A stretch of DNA of 64,000 nucleotides from Cobetia marina (GTDB lineage Bacteria; Pseudomonadota; Gammaproteobacteria; Pseudomonadales; Halomonadaceae), in the NCBI RefSeq assembly GCF_001720485.1, contig NZ_CP017114.1:1798001-1862000 (forward strand), given 5' to 3'. Positions 1 to 9,697 of the stretch are shown one piece after another; the stretch's first letter is position 1; each line of letters starts with the position of its first letter. The position numbers and the translations under genes are program-made. Under the pieces are notes generated by a model. The model saw only the letters and a list, made by a program, of their open reading frames with translations, ran no database searches and was not told the DNA's origin.

Positions 1-5
1 GACAG

Positions 6-42
6 CAAGACGCCGCTCACATGTCATGTGGGCGGCGTCTTG
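6..42 (-). terminator. Hairpin downstream of the flavin monooxygenase gene
   Basis: An almost perfect inverted repeat (CAAGACGCCGC ... GCGGCGTCTTG) continues inward as CACATG/CATGTG. It lies about 45 bases beyond the stop of the minus-strand gene that follows. No clear T-tract is visible on the minus side, so it may be a weak or bidirectional terminator that also serves a gene to the left of the window. Confidence 0.6.
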
Positions 43-85
43 TGTGGGGCAGGAGGGTGAAGCGTGGTGGGGCCCCCCCTTTCGG

Positions 86-1096
86 TCAACGCCTGGCGAC
101 CTCGGCGAGTATCTCGTAGCTCTTCAGACGGTCCGCGTGGTCATAGAAGTCCGAGTTGAACATCAATTCGTCCGCCTGCGTCACTTCCAGCAAGTGCTCG
201 AGTTCGCGGTGAATGCGCTCAGGCCCACCGATGATGGCGGCTGCAAGATTCTGGCCGACCATGGCTTCCTCACGCGCTGACCAGTCCAGCGTCTCGCGGG
301 GTGGCAAGGCGCGCGTGCTCTCACCGCGGATCAGGTTCAGGAACTTCTGTTGCTGGGTGCTGGCCAGGAAGTGGGCGCGTTCATCGCTCTCGGCGGCGAT
401 CAACGGCAGGCCGAGCATCACGTAGGGCGCGTCCAGCACCGCGGAGGGCGTGAAGTTCTCACGATAGAGCCGGATGGCCTCCAGCATGTAGCCGGGCGCG
501 AACTGGCCGGCGAAGGCGAAGGGCAGTCCCTTTTCGGCCGCCAGGCGTGCACTGAAATCACTCGACCCCAACAGCCACAGGGGCACATGAGTGCCCTGAC
601 CCGGCATGGCCTTGACGCGCTGAGCGGGGGAGGCCTCGCCCAGGTACTGCTCAAGCTCGGCCAGCCGCTGAGGGAAGTCGTGCACGCCGGCGGAGGGATC
701 GCGGCGCATCGCCTGCATGGTGATGCCATCGGAGCCCGGCGCTCGCCCGAGTCCCAGGTCGATGCGGTCAGGATAGAGCGTGGCCAGGGTACCGAACTGC
801 TCGGCCACCACCAGAGGGGGATGGTTGGGCAGCATGATGCCGCCGGAGCCGACTCTCAGACGTGATGTCTTGCCGGCGACATGGCCGATCAGCACTGATG
901 TCGCGGCGCTGGCGATCCCATCGATGTTGTGATGCTCGGCCAGCCACAGGCGATGAAAGCCCAGCGCCTCGACATGCTGGGCGAGGCTGACGCTATTGTG
1001 GAAGGTTTCGGCAACACTGCCGGTGTCTCGGATGGGGGCAAGGTCCAGCACCGAGAGCGGTATCCTGTCCAGTCGTGAGGTGGATGCTGTCGTCAT
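86..1096 (-). CDS. Luciferase-like (LLM class) flavin-dependent oxidoreductase
   Basis: The 336-residue protein has the bacterial luciferase fold signature of the single-component LLM group (YhbW/MsnO8-like). This includes an early LAEHHN motif (residues about 52-57), [13 protein letters not shown] near residue 82, and a DLGLGRAPG segment near residue 113 that usually contacts FMN. Proteins of this type use FMN and reduced nicotinamide for oxidation or reduction of small substrates; the substrate cannot be told. The ATG at 1096 follows a good CAGGAG site. The gene stands alone, transcribed away from the extensin-like gene. Confidence 0.85.
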   Translation of the reverse strand: MTTASTSRLDRIPLSVLDLAPIRDTGSVAETFHNSVSLAQHVEALGFHRLWLAEHHNIDGIASAATSVLIGHVAGKTSRLRVGSGGIMLPNHPPLVVAEQFGTLATLYPDRIDLGLGRAPGSDGITMQAMRRDPSAGVHDFPQRLAELEQYLGEASPAQRVKAMPGQGTHVPLWLLGSSDFSARLAAEKGLPFAFAGQFAPGYMLEAIRLYRENFTPSAVLDAPYVMLGLPLIAAESDERAHFLASTQQQKFLNLIRGESTRALPPRETLDWSAREEAMVGQNLAAAIIGGPERIHRELEHLLEVTQADELMFNSDFYDHADRLKSYEILAEVARR

Positions 1097-1328
1097 GTTC
1101 GCTCCTGAAATCGCGTTGCCGTGTAGAGGCAGTCAGAGGATCGCGGCCGATCAGGGTGCGTCTGACCGCTCTGCTGGATTGCGCCCAGCATAGTGGACAG
1201 GCGAGTGTCTGGCAGCGCCTCATCCTTCATTTCACTGTTTCTGATATGGCATGCATGGGAGATGTCTCGGGCATGCCGAGAGCCGAGCACGGCGACGAGG
1301 GACTCGAGCCACGAAGAGGAGACATGTC

Positions 1329-2099
1329 ATGGACAGACCGCAACGCAAGGCAGGACGCAAGGGCCGGTGGGTCACGCTGATGTGCCTGGCAGTCATCCTG
1401 CTGGGCGTCGCGCTTCAGCGGGACATCCTCGTGCTGTCACGCTGGATACCCGCGCATCATCTGCCGTGGACGCCTCTGCAACTGGGCGACCCGCCCGGCA
1501 TGCTGACCGGCTGGAAGCTCTCACGACTCGACGATGACCCGGCCGCCTGTCGCGCCTTTGTCGAGCGGGAAGCCCCGCAACGGGTGACCTTTCTGCCAGA
1601 TCGCCCCAGTGACAGTGGCTGTGGGCTCATCAACAGCGTGCGCATGCATGCCGTGCCCGGGGACACGGACAAGGGGCAGGGCGTTCGCTTCAACCAGTCC
1701 TTCATCGCCAGCTGTCCATTGGCCGTGAGCTGGTTGCGTTTCGAGCGCCATGGCCTGCAGACGGCGGCGCAGGAGGTGATGGGGAGTAGGGTGACGCAGG
1801 TGACCCATCTGGGGAGCTATGCCTGTCGCAATATCTATGGGCGGGAGAACGCACGTCGCAGTGAGCATGCCACCGCAGATGCGCTGGATGTCTCAGGCTT
1901 CACGCTGGCGGATGGGCGTCAGGTCCGCCTGCCACGCGACTGGACGGCACCAGAGGATGAGGATGCCCCGGGGCGTTTCCTGCGCGCCGTGCAGGACGCT
2001 GCCTGCGAGAGCTTCGGCACCGTGCTGGGGCCAGATTACAACGCGGCACATCGTGATCATTTCCATCTCGGCACACGGGGCTGGCGATTCTGCCGGTGA
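1329..2099 (+). CDS. Extensin-like C-terminal family protein, membrane-anchored
   Basis: The 256-residue product has one N-terminal membrane segment (about residues 14-30). It is followed by a cysteine-containing domain matching the extensin-like family (PF06904-type). Visible features are a CGLINSVRMH stretch, a SCPLAVSW motif, a YACRNIYGR motif, then S-x-H-A-x-A-D-A-L-D and a terminal HRDHFHLG. The conserved His/Asp residues resemble a D-Ala-D-Ala peptidase/hedgehog-type metal site, so a periplasmic cell-wall role is plausible but unproven. An upstream in-frame ATG at 1251 exists, but the ATG at 1329 has a proper GAAGAGGAG site and gives a clean signal anchor. Confidence 0.8.
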   Translation: MDRPQRKAGRKGRWVTLMCLAVILLGVALQRDILVLSRWIPAHHLPWTPLQLGDPPGMLTGWKLSRLDDDPAACRAFVEREAPQRVTFLPDRPSDSGCGLINSVRMHAVPGDTDKGQGVRFNQSFIASCPLAVSWLRFERHGLQTAAQEVMGSRVTQVTHLGSYACRNIYGRENARRSEHATADALDVSGFTLADGRQVRLPRDWTAPEDEDAPGRFLRAVQDAACESFGTVLGPDYNAAHRDHFHLGTRGWRFCR

Positions 2100-2148
2100 T
2101 TCCTCACGGCGTCTGAGCGGCGCTTTCCAAGCCGGCCAACATTGATCG

Positions 2149-2184
2149 AAAAAGGCACTGATGCGATTCGCACAGTGCCTTTTT
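2149..2184 (+). terminator. Rho-independent terminator after the extensin-like gene
   Basis: AAAAAGGCACTG and CAGTGCCTTTTT form a stem with a 12-base loop and a T-run, about 50 bases after the stop at 2099. The stem sequence GGCACTG recurs in terminators at 17.7 and 19.3 kb. Confidence 0.85.
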
Positions 2185-2369
2185 CATGCCTGATGACTAC
2201 GCCATTTCCGGTGTGGCATGGCGCGACACATTGGTTTGCAGTTGAAACTCTCTGAATCCATTAGTCTTCATGGCGTGGGCAGACGATGCAGATGACAGTC
2301 TGACGGTGGCCACGAATTGTCGGGCAGGAAAGCGACGCTGACGCAGATATCCTCACTGGAGATTCTCAG

Positions 2370-2750
2370 ATGAAAAAGACAACCAAGAAGTCCCAGGCAG
2401 GTTTCGTGATGACGACCGAGTTGGTGTTGATTCTCTCGGTGATGGTCATCGGCATGGTGGTAGGACTTGTCACCATGCGAGATTCATTGACGGCGGAAAT
2501 GGAGGATGTCGCGGAGGCGATCGGGCAGCTGGATCAATCCTATGCATTTGATGGTCTGGTCAACGCGGAAGGTACGGCATTCCTGGAAGGTTCGGGCTTC
2601 ATTGACAGTACCGATACCAATGCCGGTGACGAAGTCACCTTTGATTTCGTGGCGGTCGACTTCACCGAGTCCGGCGCTGCAAATGGCTCCGGGCCAAGTA
2701 CGGGTGGCGCTGCGGATGATGCAGCAAGTGCCAGCAGCTTCACTCCGTAA
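2370..2750 (+). CDS. Tad-type pilin-like protein with class III signal sequence
   Basis: The 126-residue protein has a basic leader (MKKTTKKSQAG), a G-F junction, a Glu at +6 of the predicted mature form, then an uninterrupted hydrophobic segment. That layout is the prepilin-peptidase signal of type IV/Flp pilins. Flp pilins normally carry Glu at +5, so this is atypical. The mature C-terminal part is acidic, cysteine-free and rich in Gly/Ala/Ser. As the first gene of the Tad-like cluster it is the best candidate for the major pilin. The ATG has a GGAG site 8 bases ahead. The same N-terminal pattern appears in the last gene of the cluster (9698-10864). Confidence 0.7.
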   Translation: MKKTTKKSQAGFVMTTELVLILSVMVIGMVVGLVTMRDSLTAEMEDVAEAIGQLDQSYAFDGLVNAEGTAFLEGSGFIDSTDTNAGDEVTFDFVAVDFTESGAANGSGPSTGGAADDAASASSFTP

Positions 2751-2830
2751 TCGACATCGTCACGGGTCGGGTATCAGCGTCAGGATGCCCGGCCCGCCCG
2801 CCATGCCATAACTGAATATCGGAGGATGCC

Positions 2831-3577
2831 ATGAACATTCGTCTCAATGGCAGCACGACGATCGCCATGGTCGTTTTCCTGATATCCACCTCGATGGCAA
2901 GCCTGTTGGGGTATCGGCAGTACGAGCGTGTGGGGGCTGAAGAGGTGCTGGTGGCCAACGATCTCATCGCTCGAGGGCAGATCGTCACCCCTCAGATGCT
3001 GGAGCTCAAGATGATGAAGGATGTGGCAGGAGGGTTGCAGGACATGAGCATGGCAATCGGCAAGGTCATGACGCGCAATCGTCTGCCGGGGGATGTCATC
3101 CAGTCCCAGGATCTCCAGCCGGTGAAACGTCAAAGTCTCTCGCACTACATTCCTGAGGATAGAGTACTTTTCTCGCTCCCCATGGCGAGCCATTCCTTCC
3201 CCGTCTCACAGATAAAACCCAGTGATACCTTCGATGTCATCGGTAGCCTGAACGGGCGAGTCCGTGTCATCGCACAGCAGGTTCGCCTGATGGGTACCAT
3301 GAACAATCCGCAGCCTTCTCCGGTGGAGAGTAGCCCCCTTTCATCGCTGTCACCTCAGGTCATCGGCAAGTCTTCCAGTCAGACATCCGGCCTGGTCATC
3401 GCGGCTCTTCCTGAGGATATCTTCCGGCTTGCAAGTCTGGGCGCCCAGGAAAGAGTGTCATTGGTATTGCATGGCAAGGAGGTCAAACATCGCTTGCCAA
3501 TCGCACCTGCCGTTCAGACGCGTCAAATCGAGATCTTCCAGGGATTGCAGCGTCGAAGCGTGGACATAACGCTGTAG
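2831..3577 (+). CDS. cpaB: Tad pilus assembly protein CpaB/RcpC
   Basis: The 248-residue protein has an N-terminal membrane anchor (about residues 10-28). An SAF-like domain follows (VLVANDLIARGQIVTPQML and GDVIQSQDL), then an RcpC/CpaB-type domain. CpaB proteins sit in the periplasm and work with the outer-membrane secretin of Tad pili. The start follows an excellent GGAGGATGCC site. It lies between the first pilin-like gene and the secretin gene, as expected for the system. Confidence 0.85.
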   Translation: MNIRLNGSTTIAMVVFLISTSMASLLGYRQYERVGAEEVLVANDLIARGQIVTPQMLELKMMKDVAGGLQDMSMAIGKVMTRNRLPGDVIQSQDLQPVKRQSLSHYIPEDRVLFSLPMASHSFPVSQIKPSDTFDVIGSLNGRVRVIAQQVRLMGTMNNPQPSPVESSPLSSLSPQVIGKSSSQTSGLVIAALPEDIFRLASLGAQERVSLVLHGKEVKHRLPIAPAVQTRQIEIFQGLQRRSVDITL

Positions 3578-3710
3578 GATTTCCGCTGGTGGAGACAGGG
3601 CTTTTTCCTCATCTGATGCCCGACGATTCGTGAAAGGAATACCGAAAACGTCTTTCTTGGATCAGCGGTCTCGGCGTGATCCTCGAGATCAGCCTTACCC
3701 CGGAGCGCCC

Positions 3711-5693
3711 ATGAACAAGCTTTCCACTCTTCTTCCCGAGACCCCTCGTCTCCTGTTGTGCCTGGCACTTTTCAGTGCCGGCACAAGTCACCTCGTCATT
3801 GCGGCCGAGATGGACAATGCTCCCCTTGCCGTGGGAAAGCCGGCCTTGGCCGGCAGTGATCTCCCTGCCGCCGGACTCGTCAATGTGGATACGGCCTACA
3901 GCAGCGGCAGTTCCCGTTCGCGCACTCTGGTGCAGTGGACGCACGCGCGATTGGCCTTCGGCAAGGACATCGAACGCATTGCCGTCGGCAAGCAGAGCAT
4001 CATCGAGGTCGAGGTGATCGGCGGCCGTGAAGTCCTGATGCTGGGCAAGGAAGTCGGTCGTACCACGGTGATGGTGTGGTACGCCGATGGCAGCAACGAA
4101 TCCTTTCTGTTCAGCGTGAGCCCGGATCTGAGTGTCCTGGGCAGTGCGCTGCGCGAGATTCACCCCTCCATCTCCATTCATTCCGCCCCGGACAGGCCTG
4201 TACTGGTGATGCGCGGCAAGGTGCCCACGGCAGACTATCGCCAGGCCGCCCAGCAGGCCGCGATGGATTACCTGCTCTCCGGTCAGCGTGGCGCCGCCCA
4301 GCCCGCAGCCGCCATGGGGCTGCCGGCAGGAGCTCAGACGATGGGCATGAGCACCAGCATGGCAAGCCCGGTCATCAACCTCATCAAGGTGACCCAGAAG
4401 CCCAAGCCGATTGCCGACAAGCTCAAGGAGGCCATCGCGTCGCTGGGGGGAGAGGAGGTCACGGTCAGGCGGCTGCAATTCGGTGAGATGCCCAATGATC
4501 TCTTCGATACCTTCCTGCTGGAAGGCGAGGTGCGTGATCAGGTGGCGTTGACGCGGATTCTGAACGTCGCGGCCCGCGTCGTCGGGGGCAGTCCGCTGGC
4601 CGGTGGTGATGCGGGGATCGATGTGCTGGCGGATGAGTCCGGGGCGCTGATGGGGGACAACGCTCGCGCCGGGGGCTATGGAGGCTCGATCACCTCCAGC
4701 AGTGGTGTCGGTGGTGGCGGCAGCCTGAGCAACAACATCCGCAACAACATCGCCCGCTCCAAGGTGCTTTCCATCGCGGGCGGGCGCCTCATCTCGATGA
4801 TCGAGGTCCGTGACGTGCCGCAGGTACGGGTGGCGATCCAGATGCATGAGGTCAATCGCTCGCGCATGAAGGCCTGGCGTCCGGACCTGAGCATCATGAC
4901 CAACGGCTACAACGCCAGTGGTCCGCTGGCGCTGGGCGAGACCGGCGCCGCCGGTGCCTCGGGGCTCGAGAATGCCCTGCAGATTCTGGATGGCACCCTG
5001 ATCAACAACCTGCAGATCGGCGGCAGTGACATCGCCTTTGACCTGCTGTTCAGCCTGATGGAGAACGAAGGCATCTCGCGCACGCTGTCGCGTCCGACCT
5101 TGACGGTACTGGCCGGCGAGAGCTCGGTCTTCCAGGTCGGCGGCGAGATTCCGGTTCCCTCCGCCTTCGCGCCTTCCGGCGTGGGCCAGGATGACACCCT
5201 GGGCGCCAACACCAACGGGGTGTTCAGCGGGACTGACTTCAAGTCGTTCGGGGTCCAGCTCAGCGTGCGTGCTCTGGTCGACGAGAATGATCGCATCACG
5301 CTGGATGTGCTGCCCACCATCTCGACGCCGGACACCCTGCTGACTCAGCAGATTGCCGACAGCACCGGCTCCGAACTCAACAGCACCGCCTTCAACGTGC
5401 GCAGCCTGCGCACCACCACGCGCCTGCGCGACGGGCAGCCGCTGATTCTGGGCGGACTCGTCTCGCGTGACATGAGTGGCCAGGAAGACCGCGTGCCTGG
5501 CGCCAGTGATGTCCCGCTGCTCGGCTGGATGACACGCTCCTTCAATCGTTCCGATGTCGACAAGGAGCTGGTCATCATCGTGACCCCCACCTTGATACGG
5601 GAGCCGATCAATGAAGTCGCCCAGTGGAGTTTCCCGGATGGTGCCAGCCGTCTTGCCGACATGCCGCTGAGTCGTCTGCCATCTTCGCGTTGA
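3711..5693 (+). CDS. cpaC: Type II/IV secretion secretin, CpaC/RcpA family
   Basis: The 660-residue protein has an N-terminal signal peptide (cleavage near AAE, about residue 30). A pilus-type N-domain follows at about residues 55-150 (I.VGKQSIIEVEVIGGREVLMLG). A C-terminal secretin domain ends with the usual PLLG and ELVIIVTP motifs. It forms the outer-membrane pore of the Tad-like system. It is longer than usual CpaC proteins, with a Gly/Ser-rich insertion near residues 320-345. An upstream in-frame ATG at 3630 would add a polar stretch before the signal peptide, so 3711 is chosen. Confidence 0.9.
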   Translation: MNKLSTLLPETPRLLLCLALFSAGTSHLVIAAEMDNAPLAVGKPALAGSDLPAAGLVNVDTAYSSGSSRSRTLVQWTHARLAFGKDIERIAVGKQSIIEVEVIGGREVLMLGKEVGRTTVMVWYADGSNESFLFSVSPDLSVLGSALREIHPSISIHSAPDRPVLVMRGKVPTADYRQAAQQAAMDYLLSGQRGAAQPAAAMGLPAGAQTMGMSTSMASPVINLIKVTQKPKPIADKLKEAIASLGGEEVTVRRLQFGEMPNDLFDTFLLEGEVRDQVALTRILNVAARVVGGSPLAGGDAGIDVLADESGALMGDNARAGGYGGSITSSSGVGGGGSLSNNIRNNIARSKVLSIAGGRLISMIEVRDVPQVRVAIQMHEVNRSRMKAWRPDLSIMTNGYNASGPLALGETGAAGASGLENALQILDGTLINNLQIGGSDIAFDLLFSLMENEGISRTLSRPTLTVLAGESSVFQVGGEIPVPSAFAPSGVGQDDTLGANTNGVFSGTDFKSFGVQLSVRALVDENDRITLDVLPTISTPDTLLTQQIADSTGSELNSTAFNVRSLRTTTRLRDGQPLILGGLVSRDMSGQEDRVPGASDVPLLGWMTRSFNRSDVDKELVIIVTPTLIREPINEVAQWSFPDGASRLADMPLSRLPSSR

Positions 5694-5703
5694 GGAGTCC
5701 GTC

Positions 5704-6471
5704 ATGAACATTCGTGAATCCGTGTGTCGTCTTGGGGTACTGGGCGTGATGGTGGGGTGGTTGGCTGGCTGTGGCTCCATCGACAGCATGCGGGAGTCTC
5801 GCCCGGATGCCGGAGATCGCCTCGAGTACCTCAACGAGCGCTATCAGCAGTTGATGGTGCAGGGCCGAACCTGTCTGGAGCTTGAGGATGTGGCAAGCCC
5901 GATGGTGGATTGCCAGCGCCTGCTGCGGGAAGCGGAGCGGCTGCACGTCGAGTACCCGCGCAATCCCGAAGTCCTGTACTTCAATGCCTTGCTGAGTCAT
6001 GCGGCGGGACGTGGAGACAAGGCCCAGTTCTTCCTCGATCAGATGAGCATCGGGCCCTCGCACCCGCCGGAGGCCTTCGTGCTGCGCAGTCAGTTGGCGC
6101 TGGAAGAGGGCAACACCACCCTGGCGCGCAACGTGCTTGAACGTGGCATGTTGCTGCACCCGAATTATGCCGGTCTCTATGAAGGGCTGGCGGCGGTGGG
6201 CTATGTCGAGGGGCGTTATGACGATGCCGAGCAGCAGTTGACGCTGGCCTCGCGTCTCGGGGCGCCGGCCTGGCGGGTGGAGTATCACCGTGGCTTGATC
6301 AATGAGGCGCAGGGGCATCTGGCGAACGCCTGCCGTCAGTTCGATGCCAGTCTGGCCCGCAGGCAGGACCATCAACCGGCACGTGCCCATCTGCTGCGCC
6401 TGGCGACGGCAGGGCATTGTCGGGGCGATGCCCTGAAGGCAGCGGCTGGTGGGATGAGGATTTCCTCATGA
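5704..6471 (+). CDS. tadD: TadD-like TPR lipoprotein
   Basis: The 255-residue protein begins with a lipoprotein signal; the lipobox is LAGC with the acylated Cys near residue 23. TPR-like helical repeats follow (for example NPEVLYFNALLSHAAGRG and ARNVLERGMLLHPNYAGLY). TadD proteins are thought to help secretin assembly at the outer membrane. A strong GAGGAG site precedes the start. The stop overlaps the next ATG (ATGA). Confidence 0.8.
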   Translation: MNIRESVCRLGVLGVMVGWLAGCGSIDSMRESRPDAGDRLEYLNERYQQLMVQGRTCLELEDVASPMVDCQRLLREAERLHVEYPRNPEVLYFNALLSHAAGRGDKAQFFLDQMSIGPSHPPEAFVLRSQLALEEGNTTLARNVLERGMLLHPNYAGLYEGLAAVGYVEGRYDDAEQQLTLASRLGAPAWRVEYHRGLINEAQGHLANACRQFDASLARRQDHQPARAHLLRLATAGHCRGDALKAAAGGMRISS

Positions 6472-7904
6472 ACGGCGCACTGTCACGCATGCGACGTGGT
6501 CGAGCGTCCTCACAGGATGCTGAACGCCTCGCGGTGAGCGAAGTGGAGGAGGTCTCAGTTGCTGAAACACGTGTCTTGATCGCGCCCGAGATCATGGATC
6601 GTCTCAAGCGCGTACTGGTCACGCGTCTGGCCGATGAGCAGGGACAGGCCGTGCGTTATCGTCGCCTTGCGACTCGCCAGGGTGACCTGGAGGGGGATCA
6701 TCAGACTGCCTTGGAAGGGGTGAAGCAGCGCCTGGCCTCCTCGCTCACCGTGCTCTGCGAGGAGTACCAGATCCAGCTCGATGGGCCCAGTCGCGAGCGA
6801 CTGCTGGCCAGTCTGACCAATGATCTCTGTGGTTTCGGTCCGCTCACCGAGTTGATGAGCGGTGAGAGCGTCAGTGACATCCTCGTCAATGGCGCTGATG
6901 AGATCTGGGTGGATCGAGGCGGGCGACTGGAGGCCACCTCACTCAGTTTCGACGACGAGGCGCATCTGCAGCGCTTCGTCGCGCGCCTGATCGCGCCGCT
7001 CGGCAAGCACCTGGATGCCTCAAACCCCATCGTGGATGCACGTCTGGCCGATGGCAGTCGTCTGCATGCGGTCTGCGCACCCCTGACCCCCGATGGCATC
7101 CTCGTCTCGATTCGCCGGTTCCGCCGGCACCATCTCACCGGGGCGAGGCTCGTGGACAGCGGATTTTTGAGTCCGGGCCTGCTGGCGTTGCTGGAAGCGG
7201 CCGTGATCGCTCGGCTCAATATCGTCATCAGTGGCGGTGCCGGGGCCGGCAAGACCTCCTTGCTCAACCATCTGGCCGGTTACATCAATGCGCGCGAGCG
7301 GCTGGTGAGCGTGGAGGAGTGCGCCGAGCTGGATCTGCAGCATCCGCATGTCGTCAGGCTGGAAAGCTATCCCGTCGCCGGAGACACGCCGCGCCCACAG
7401 GGGCTGGGGGAACTTCTGCGCGCGGCATTGAGGATGCGCGCGGACCGCATCATCGTCGGCGAGGCACGTGGTGGTGAAGTCTTCGAGATGCTGCAGGCCA
7501 TGACGGTGGGGCATGACGGCAGCCTGACCACCCTGCATGCCAATGGCGCGCTGGATGTGCCTGTGCGCATGCTGGCACTGGCCTTGATGAGCAGTGCTCA
7601 CCCGGACCGTCAGGTGATCGAGGAGATGGTGCGTCTGAGCGGGGCGCTGATCGTGCATCTCGAGCGCGATGCCGACGGCCACCGTCAGCTTGCCAGCCTG
7701 GCCTGGCTGGGTGAGGCGCGTCCTCGTGAGCTGTTGCAGCGTCGTGCAGGCATGCCGGCCGGTGAGGCATGTGATGAAGACGCCTATCAGGCCGACCCGG
7801 AGGTGCTGGATGCCTTCCTCGCGCATCTGGCATCGCGCGGGGCCTCCCTGGCAAGCGGTGTCAGGGATGGCTGGTGCCAGGGCCCGTCACCGCAGGGGAA
7901 CTGA
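6468..7904 (+). CDS. tadA: Tad secretion ATPase TadA/CpaF
   Basis: The 478-residue protein belongs to the VirB11/GspE/CpaF ATPase family. A Walker A (GGAGAGKTS) lies near residues 255-263 and a VGEARGGE box near residue 327. A downstream LTTLHANG motif is typical of CpaF. It powers pilus assembly at the inner membrane. The ATG at 6468 overlaps the tadD stop and follows GGGATGAGGA; an earlier in-frame ATG at 6417 lies inside tadD and is less likely. The C-terminus is somewhat extended. Confidence 0.92.
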   Translation: MNGALSRMRRGRASSQDAERLAVSEVEEVSVAETRVLIAPEIMDRLKRVLVTRLADEQGQAVRYRRLATRQGDLEGDHQTALEGVKQRLASSLTVLCEEYQIQLDGPSRERLLASLTNDLCGFGPLTELMSGESVSDILVNGADEIWVDRGGRLEATSLSFDDEAHLQRFVARLIAPLGKHLDASNPIVDARLADGSRLHAVCAPLTPDGILVSIRRFRRHHLTGARLVDSGFLSPGLLALLEAAVIARLNIVISGGAGAGKTSLLNHLAGYINARERLVSVEECAELDLQHPHVVRLESYPVAGDTPRPQGLGELLRAALRMRADRIIVGEARGGEVFEMLQAMTVGHDGSLTTLHANGALDVPVRMLALALMSSAHPDRQVIEEMVRLSGALIVHLERDADGHRQLASLAWLGEARPRELLQRRAGMPAGEACDEDAYQADPEVLDAFLAHLASRGASLASGVRDGWCQGPSPQGN

Positions 7905-7905
7905 C

Positions 7906-8769
7906 ATGCTGATCCTGCTGCTGGTCTGCATCGCGCTGTCTGCCCTGTGGTTGATCATCAGCATGATCAGGGCGCAGCGTTTCATGGGCGCGGATACCAC
8001 GCTCGGGCTGATGCACCGCCGAGAGATGCCACGTCTCGAGCGTCTGCTGGCGTTGCTGGACATCAGCATGCGGCCGGTGCTGTTCGTGGCGGGCGTGTGG
8101 GGAAGCAGCGTGATGATCTTCGTGATCTTCCTCGGCTGGTTCCCCGGCAACCTGTTGCTTGCCTCACTGGCATTGATGACGAGCCTGTTGCTGGTCGGCT
8201 TCCTGCTGCATGAATTCGCCAGTCGGCGCATCTTCCGCTTCGAGGGGGATCTGATCCAGGCGCTGGACATGCTGGAAGCGAGCCTGAAGTTGGGAGACAA
8301 CCTGCGCAACGGGCTGCGCCTGGCGGGGGCATCATCCCTCAAGGCCTCACGCCGCGAACTGATGCAGCTTGTCTATCGGCTGGACATGGGACTGTCACTG
8401 AACGAGGCCTGCGAGCGGATGCTGCGCCTCTACCCCTGCGAGAGCGTCAGACTGTTCACGGCGGCGATGATCAGCGCCGAGCGGCGTGGCATGAGCTTCG
8501 CAAGCCTGCTGCCCTCCCTGCTGCCCACGCTGCATGAGCGTTACCAGATGCGCCGTCAGCTGCGTACCGAACTGTCCGGTGCGCGCTACTCCCTGCTGGT
8601 GATTGCCTTGCTTCCCTACGCCATCGTGCCCTTCATTCTCTGGAAGGAGCCGGACTGGCTGAGATTGCTGCTGGAGCACCCGCTGGGCAGCGTGCTGTTG
8701 CTGGGCGCCGTGTGCTGCCAGATTCTGGGCTTTGCCTGGCTGCGTCACATGATGAGGAAGCAGCCATGA
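7906..8769 (+). CDS. tadB: Tad inner-membrane platform protein TadB
   Basis: The 287-residue protein has an N-terminal membrane helix, two helices near residues 60-110 and two at the C-terminus, around a cytoplasmic T2SSF (GspF) domain. It forms the inner-membrane platform with TadC. The ATG at 7906 follows the tadA stop by one base, with a GGGGAA site in the end of tadA. It overlaps tadC by ATGA. Confidence 0.85.
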   Translation: MLILLLVCIALSALWLIISMIRAQRFMGADTTLGLMHRREMPRLERLLALLDISMRPVLFVAGVWGSSVMIFVIFLGWFPGNLLLASLALMTSLLLVGFLLHEFASRRIFRFEGDLIQALDMLEASLKLGDNLRNGLRLAGASSLKASRRELMQLVYRLDMGLSLNEACERMLRLYPCESVRLFTAAMISAERRGMSFASLLPSLLPTLHERYQMRRQLRTELSGARYSLLVIALLPYAIVPFILWKEPDWLRLLLEHPLGSVLLLGAVCCQILGFAWLRHMMRKQP

Positions 8770-9647
8770 ATGTCCTTGCCTCGCTGCCGTCATGGTCGCT
8801 CCCCGACGCCTACCTGCCGGACATCATCATCCTGTGTGTGCTGGGCGCGCTGCTGGCGCTGTATCTGGCCCTGCAGAGCACCTTCAAGGTTCGTCTGGAG
8901 CAGAGCGGCATCGCGCAGGTGCTGCAGGAGCTGTTGCGCAATCCCGACTACATCCGACAAGGCCGCTCACTCACGCCACGTCGGCGCATGCGTCAGGCCG
9001 GGCTGGAGTCGCGTCGCGTGATCTGGTGGTGGGTATTCCAGCTGATGTTGCCCGTTCTGCTGGGCTTGCTGGTCCTGCGCGTTATGGGTACGGGGCTTGG
9101 CGGTCTGGCGGGCCTGCTGATGGGAATCCTCCTGCCGCATCTGTGGCTGGGGCAGCGTCGGCGTGAACGCCAGACACGCATCGCCGCGGCGCTGGGCCAT
9201 CTGCTGGCTGTCTCGCTGGCGTATCAGCGCCATGGCCTGTCGCTGGCCGCATCGTTGCGGGAGGCTGCTCGTCAGGCACTGCCGCCTGCCCATCCGCTGG
9301 CCTTCGAGCTCGAGCTGTTCAGTGCAGAACTGGAAGGCGGGTTGTCGCTCAAGGAAGCCGCCTCGCGAATTTCCAGGCGCACTGGCAGCCGCGAATTGCA
9401 CCAGTTCGCCATGTTGCTGGTGGCGGGCAACCGGATGGGCAACCCCTTGCATGATGTGCTGGAAGCCTTTGCCGCCCAGCTGGCGCGCCAACAGAGCGAG
9501 CGCCAGCGCAAGGGGATGCAGCAACGCAGCGTCAAGGCGCTGTTTCCGATGTTGCTCGTCGGCGGCCCCTTGTTCTTCGTGCTGGTGATCTTTCCGGCCA
9601 GTCTGCGCGTTCAGGAGGTTCTGATCCTGATGAGAGAGCTGTGGTAA
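8766..9647 (+). CDS. tadC: Tad inner-membrane platform protein TadC
   Basis: The 293-residue GspF-type protein has membrane helices near residues 18-38, 85-125 and at the C-terminus. Its cytoplasmic domain includes ELFSAELEGGLSLKEAASR and a terminal FFVLVIFPASL helix. It pairs with TadB. The ATG overlaps the tadB stop. Confidence 0.85.
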   Translation: MNVLASLPSWSLPDAYLPDIIILCVLGALLALYLALQSTFKVRLEQSGIAQVLQELLRNPDYIRQGRSLTPRRRMRQAGLESRRVIWWWVFQLMLPVLLGLLVLRVMGTGLGGLAGLLMGILLPHLWLGQRRRERQTRIAAALGHLLAVSLAYQRHGLSLAASLREAARQALPPAHPLAFELELFSAELEGGLSLKEAASRISRRTGSRELHQFAMLLVAGNRMGNPLHDVLEAFAAQLARQQSERQRKGMQQRSVKALFPMLLVGGPLFFVLVIFPASLRVQEVLILMRELW

Positions 9648-9697
9648 TGCGGCGAGGCCGACAGCCTCGCCAGCACAATCATCTCGGGGGAAAGCAC

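Noticed and set aside
3609..5834. 741-codon open frame antisense to the secretin gene
   Set aside because: GC-rich mirror frame of a clear secretin gene; the translation is low-complexity His/Gln/Arg-rich with no domain.
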